Translations under genes and position numbers: made by a program
In this document: positions 60,249 through 64,000 of the stretch, one piece after another
Layout: the number at the start of each line of letters is the position of its first letter
How positions within the stretch are numbered: the stretch's first letter is position 1
Notes under the pieces: model-generated
What the model was told of the DNA's origin: nothing
The model's input: the letters and a program-made list of their open reading frames with translations, nothing else
Databases searched by the model: none
Assembly: GCA_031769625.1 (NCBI GenBank)
Contig: JAUIMM010000040.1
Span: forward strand, 17,868,001 to 17,932,000
Source of the DNA: Taudactylus pleione
Lineage: Eukaryota; Chordata; Amphibia; Anura; Myobatrachidae
Length of the DNA stretch: 64,000 bases
Direction: 5' to 3'

Positions 60249-60788
60249 CTAAAGGACCTATGTATCAAGCTGTTTGCTACATAAAAGTCTGCTGAAACTG
60301 CAGTTTCTGCATAATTTTATGTATTGTTCCTATGTACTAATGGCACAGTGCAGGAGACTTCACATAAATCTCCGGCAAAGTGCTAATTGGCACTGTAGAT
60401 CACTACGATCTGACCCCTATGTACTAAACTCCAAAAAGCTAAGCTATTTGGCATTTAGCCCCAGTAGTTTACACCATCTTCAGATGGTATAAACTGCTGT
60501 AAGCCTATGGAATCTCCATGGGCCAGGACAGGGATTTTTTGATCTCTCTATCGCAGCCTCCGGCCAGCTCCGGAAGCTGACATTGTTTGCATTCACATCC
60601 TCCGCTTCTCCCGGAGAAGTCTTTCACTTCGTTGAAAGACTTCTACAATTTGCCGGGGATATAACTTGCAAGTTCCCCTTCGTACAGTGCATAGCGGGGA
60701 TAATTTATTTCAAAATTAAAATATCCCCTGCGAGATGGATGCATAATAATCGCGGCAGTACCAAGATTATTAGTGTATAGACCCCTTA
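60249..60788 (-). repeat. Dispersed ~0.5-kb repeat family, copy C (inverted)
   Basis: Reverse-complement relative of copy A at 53389-53893, about 540 bp long. Starts 'aaaggacctatgtatcaa' and ends 'tattagtgtatagacccctta'. The shared palindromic blocks are visible in reverse order. Confidence 0.75.
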
Positions 60789-61067
60789 GTCCCTGATCCT
60801 ATGACTTCTTAATAAATTTTGTCCAAGCAACGTAATCGCAAGCACCCCATTCATTCTGGTCTGCACATGATAATGTTCTCATTGGATGTCCAGGTTTTCA
60901 AACTAATTTTTATCTAAGCACTATTTAGTCTATCAGGTCAAAAACATTATGGTGTAAAAAAAATTACCAAATTCTATATGTTTGGAGTCGACATTCATTA
61001 TTTACAGTCTTGTTGACAGATATAACTAGAATTAAGCTTGATAGTGTTTAAGCTTTTATGAACACAT

Positions 61068-61260
61068 TAATGCTGGGTACACACTTAACGATGTGTATCC
61101 AGCCAATGTGCGGCAGGTCCTGGGGGGTGTGCGTACACATTTGCCGATGTCGGGAACGACGGCGCAGCGACATAGGGGTACACACTGCCCGATGTGGACA
61201 ATATGTCGTCTGATCTACCGGATCGGTCGACATATTGTCTGGTGTGTACCCGGCTTTAAT
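61068..61260. mobile_element. MITE with GGGTACACAC ends
   Basis: Inverted ends (a)atgctgggtacacac and the complement of ggtgtgtacccggcttt are flanked by TTAA/TTTAA-like target sequence. The ~190-bp interior is rich in cgac/gtcg palindromes. Same style as 24332-24689 and 62291-62584. Confidence 0.65.
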
Positions 61261-61261
61261 G

Positions 61262-62287
61262 TACTTTGTGTTCAACGCATTTAAGATTAAAATTATTTAG
61301 GTCAAATCAGAAAAACAAACACTTGAACTTACTATATGATCAGTTGTTCAATCTGCAGCATGGATCGAAGCATACCATATTTTTATTAAAGCTAGACTGT
61401 TGTTACCAGATTCTTTAATGGGTTTTAGAATAATATTTTACTTTGGCAAATTAATAACCAATTGTTCTGGTTTCATATTGAATTGGCATGGTAAATAACT
61501 TAAGCAAATATATCCATTGCATCGCTGATGTTATTGTTGGCTGCTGTTTAGAGAATACACCCACAGACTTTTTTGCATAATGAATTTCCCCTATGAGGCT
61601 ACCAGACCAGCGGAGGCGTTTCAATGAGATCAAGTCCATGGTGACCTTTACAGGGTGGCCCTTTTCCAATACTAAACAGTAAATGTAATGGATATTTTAA
61701 CGTGTATGTTTTTCAGCTATAAAAGAGGAGTTACTACATGATATATGATGCATATTTTCCATTATTTCAATATTGATTGGGGGCTGAGAGCTTTTATATG
61801 CTATAGCAGTGGTCTGTCTTGCTTCTTGAATACTATGTTGCTAAGCAACATGTTTTAGAGATTGATAAGGTGAAATCTGTGAATAAATAGCTCTGCAATG
61901 TGACATTACTGTGTTGCATCATTATATGGCTACTGTAGGAACCTTGTGCCATGAGACTCTGAGATATTGTTATAAACATTGTTTATTTTATGTTTTACTT
62001 ATCCCAATAGCTGTAAGTGTATACAACCACAACAGGAGCTTGTGGCTAATTGAATCTGCTCCTTTTATACAGTCTGTTTGGTATAATTTTAATTTCATAA
62101 TAAACTTTTTTTTTTTTTTTTTCATTATTTTCTGAGTACCATTTGTGTCATCCTCCTGTGGCTCTGTATTTGATGTGGGCAGAGATACAATTTGTATCCA
62201 AATCATCAGATTGTTCACAGCAGAGCAAATTACAATAATTCTATATTTGTGACGAGGCTGAAGTTAGCTTCTTATTCGGCCAGATTC
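61262..62287. other. Unassigned AT-rich DNA
   Basis: No gene recognised. Contains a long T tract at about 62106-62121. Confidence 0.5.
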
Positions 62288-62290
62288 TTA

Positions 62291-62544
62291 AGGTGCATAC
62301 ACACAACGATTTTTTGAACGATTATCGTTAACGATATCGTTTATCGTTCAATCGTTGTAAAAATCATTCACTTTCTGAGTTAAAACGATGAACGATTATC
62401 GTTCATGCGCGTTCATGTTTGTAGTTCAGTCAGACTGACTAACTGAACGATTTTCATTAAGGGAATATGCAAAAATCCTTTGTAGTTCAAAAAAATCGTT
62501 CATTACACTTTAAAAAATCTGACAGAAAATCGTTCATAAAATCG

Positions 62545-62580
<36 letters not shown>

Positions 62581-62584
62581 ACCT
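62291..62584. mobile_element. MITE whose right inverted repeat has expanded into a (GT)n microsatellite
   Basis: The left end AGGTGCATACACACAACGATTTT is matched on the right by the complement of AAAATCGTTGTGTG...TGTGCACCT. TTA lies on both sides (62288-62290, 62585-62587). The short CACAC of the left end corresponds to a ~32-bp (GT)n on the right, so the microsatellite grew inside the terminal repeat. The interior is rich in aacgat/atcgtt palindromes. Confidence 0.8.
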
Positions 62585-62587
62585 TTA

Positions 62588-63423
62588 TTCACTTCTTCTT
62601 CGAGCTCCAGCTTCTTATTAATTTTCCAGCTTCTTATTCAGAACATGTTATGCTAAAACATTTTTATCATATAGAATCAATAAGCTTACTTTGAAAAAAC
62701 TAAATATGGTATCTATTACACAAATTTCAATTGTATTTTTCTTGCCCCACAAAGGTTTTGGGCATGGAATTGGGTGGTAAAGTGGGCACAGGGACCAGAT
62801 TTTCTATATTTGAATATGTAGCTGTAGTTGTGCAAGGGTTAACTAGCCTTAGGGAGCAAATTTGAAATCCACAGAGGGGGGGTCACTTACGTATGACCCA
62901 CTTGCAATTGGCCTTGCCCAACATGGTTTTGGACATGAAATAGGGCATTAAAGTGGGCACAGGCACCAATTAATACATTGGTGCATCATCTGGTGTGTAC
63001 GGGCAACCTGCCAATCGCTCGTACACTTGCTGCAGGGACCTGGCAGTGAGAGACAGCTCAACTGTGTGGGCAAATTGAAATGCCCGCCCAATTGTGACGT
63101 CAGGCCCGACACATCGGGCAGACAGTTGGTAAGTGTATAAACAGTCGAGCCTTGACCTGTTCTGTACCCAGTATCCGTTTTGGTTTGGAAAACAGGAGAC
63201 CTCTCCAATATTTCCTGCTTATAGCCCTGTTAAATAGTGATGTAACTTAATTTAGCCTTAAACATGCCATCGCCACATATTGTAACAACAGAATTAGTTT
63301 GATAATCAGGCCCCTTAGAATTTAGAATTTCTGATCTGCTTGTGTAAATGGGTAAGAAGATAACAGAAGGTGTCCTGATAAGTGATCGCCTCCTACTCTC
63401 TATCTTAAGCCCCTAACTCTATA
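62588..63423. other. Unassigned DNA with MITE-like fragments
   Basis: 62980-63130 has ends resembling other local MITEs (tggtgtgtacgggcaacctgccaatcgc), but the partner end is unclear. No gene recognised. Confidence 0.4.
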
Positions 63424-63424
63424 T

Positions 63425-63850
63425 GGGCGGGATGTACTAAAGGGAAAATGTGGGCAAAAATCAGAAAACTGCTATTTCCCATGTGTACCAAGCTCTGGAA
63501 TGCGTTATTTTTCAGAGCTTGGATCCCATGGGCAATGCCATCTATAGATGCTGTTGCCCAATAGAAGCCTATGGGCTTTTTTTCGCATTGTGAACAGAAA
63601 GAGATCCAACTGGATCCCTCCCAGCATCCCCTGCGGTGCGCGCGCCATAAGACGCATGTGCAGAAGAACTCCCGGGTCATAAACCCAGTAGTCCAATCAT
63701 CACAAAGGACATTTCTTTTTGGAAGAGCTGTCCTTCGCAATTTTAATTGCAATTCTAGGTACATACCAGCATTATTAACAGCGGTATGTACCCTGATAAG
63801 TGTAGATATCTAGCGCATCCAAAATGTGATGTGTAGTACATCCCACCCTT
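63425..63850. mobile_element. MITE with GGGATGTACTA ends
   Basis: The left GGGCGGGATGTACTAAAG pairs with the complement of the right ...TAGTACATCCCACCC, and TAT occurs on both sides (63422-63424, 63851-63853). ~426 bp, no transposase. The minus-strand open frame inside is not conserved coding. Confidence 0.65.
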
Positions 63851-64000
63851 TATCTTGTTGCCTTACATTTCATTTCATATGACCACAATAGAAATCTGTA
63901 CATAGACAGGGTCTACGTTAGTGGTCACTAGCAGAAAGCAGGCTTCTCATATACACTAACATTGTATAAAGGATAGTGTAAGTAGAACACAGAAAATCTG

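Noticed and set aside
63405..63764. 119-codon minus-strand frame
   Set aside because: It lies almost entirely inside the MITE at 63425-63850 and resembles no protein.

Overview
This is vertebrate nuclear DNA, most likely from an amphibian (frog or toad) with a large repeat-rich genome. The signs are a DIRS-type tyrosine-recombinase-class retrotransposon, at least four Penelope-like elements (PLEs) from clearly different families, hAT, Tc1/mariner-like and Harbinger-like MITEs, (GT)n/(AT)n microsatellites, a CpG-rich first-exon-like segment, and no prokaryotic gene organisation. The species cannot be named from the sequence. I see no tRNA or rRNA gene and no complete multi-exon host gene.

1-30096: a head-to-tail array of a non-coding 6,494-bp core unit. 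Units 1 (1-9151) and 2 (9152-18336) carry the same 2.67-kb non-autonomous hAT insertion with 8-bp target duplications. Units 3 (18337-25188) and 4 (25189-30096, cut short) have the empty site. Unit 3 alone carries a 358-bp MITE. Removing the insertions and one 18-bp deletion in unit 1 gives exactly 6,494 bp for each complete unit. Point differences group the units differently from the hAT insertion, so sequence has been exchanged between units.

30097-41055: a DIRS-type retrotransposon (gag, RT and RNase H remains, + strand). Its gag is split by a 2.08-kb PLE-derived insertion with a 13-bp target duplication. Its 3' half is cut off by a large minus-strand PLE whose ends are 1.2-kb inverted repeats.

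41056-52945: a second minus-strand PLE lies between 51-bp direct repeats. A third minus-strand PLE is broken by a solo-LTR-like insertion and flanked by ~0.6-kb direct repeats that contain both PLE-terminal sequence and part of a decayed hAT/ZMYM1-like transposase gene. The rest of that gene continues to about 52,940.

53160-56240: palindromic repeats and a hAT MITE lead into a GC-rich segment with a possible host first exon (ATG at 55232, strong Kozak context, consensus splice donor after 21 codons). A 40-42-bp minisatellite lies inside the presumed first intron.

56240-64000: presumed intron or intergenic DNA with several MITEs. One of these has a (GT)n tract inside its terminal inverted repeat. 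No further exon could be supported.

The transposon genes are all decayed (stops, frameshifts, lost catalytic residues), so the window reads as a layered record of insertion and tandem duplication rather than an operating gene cluster.
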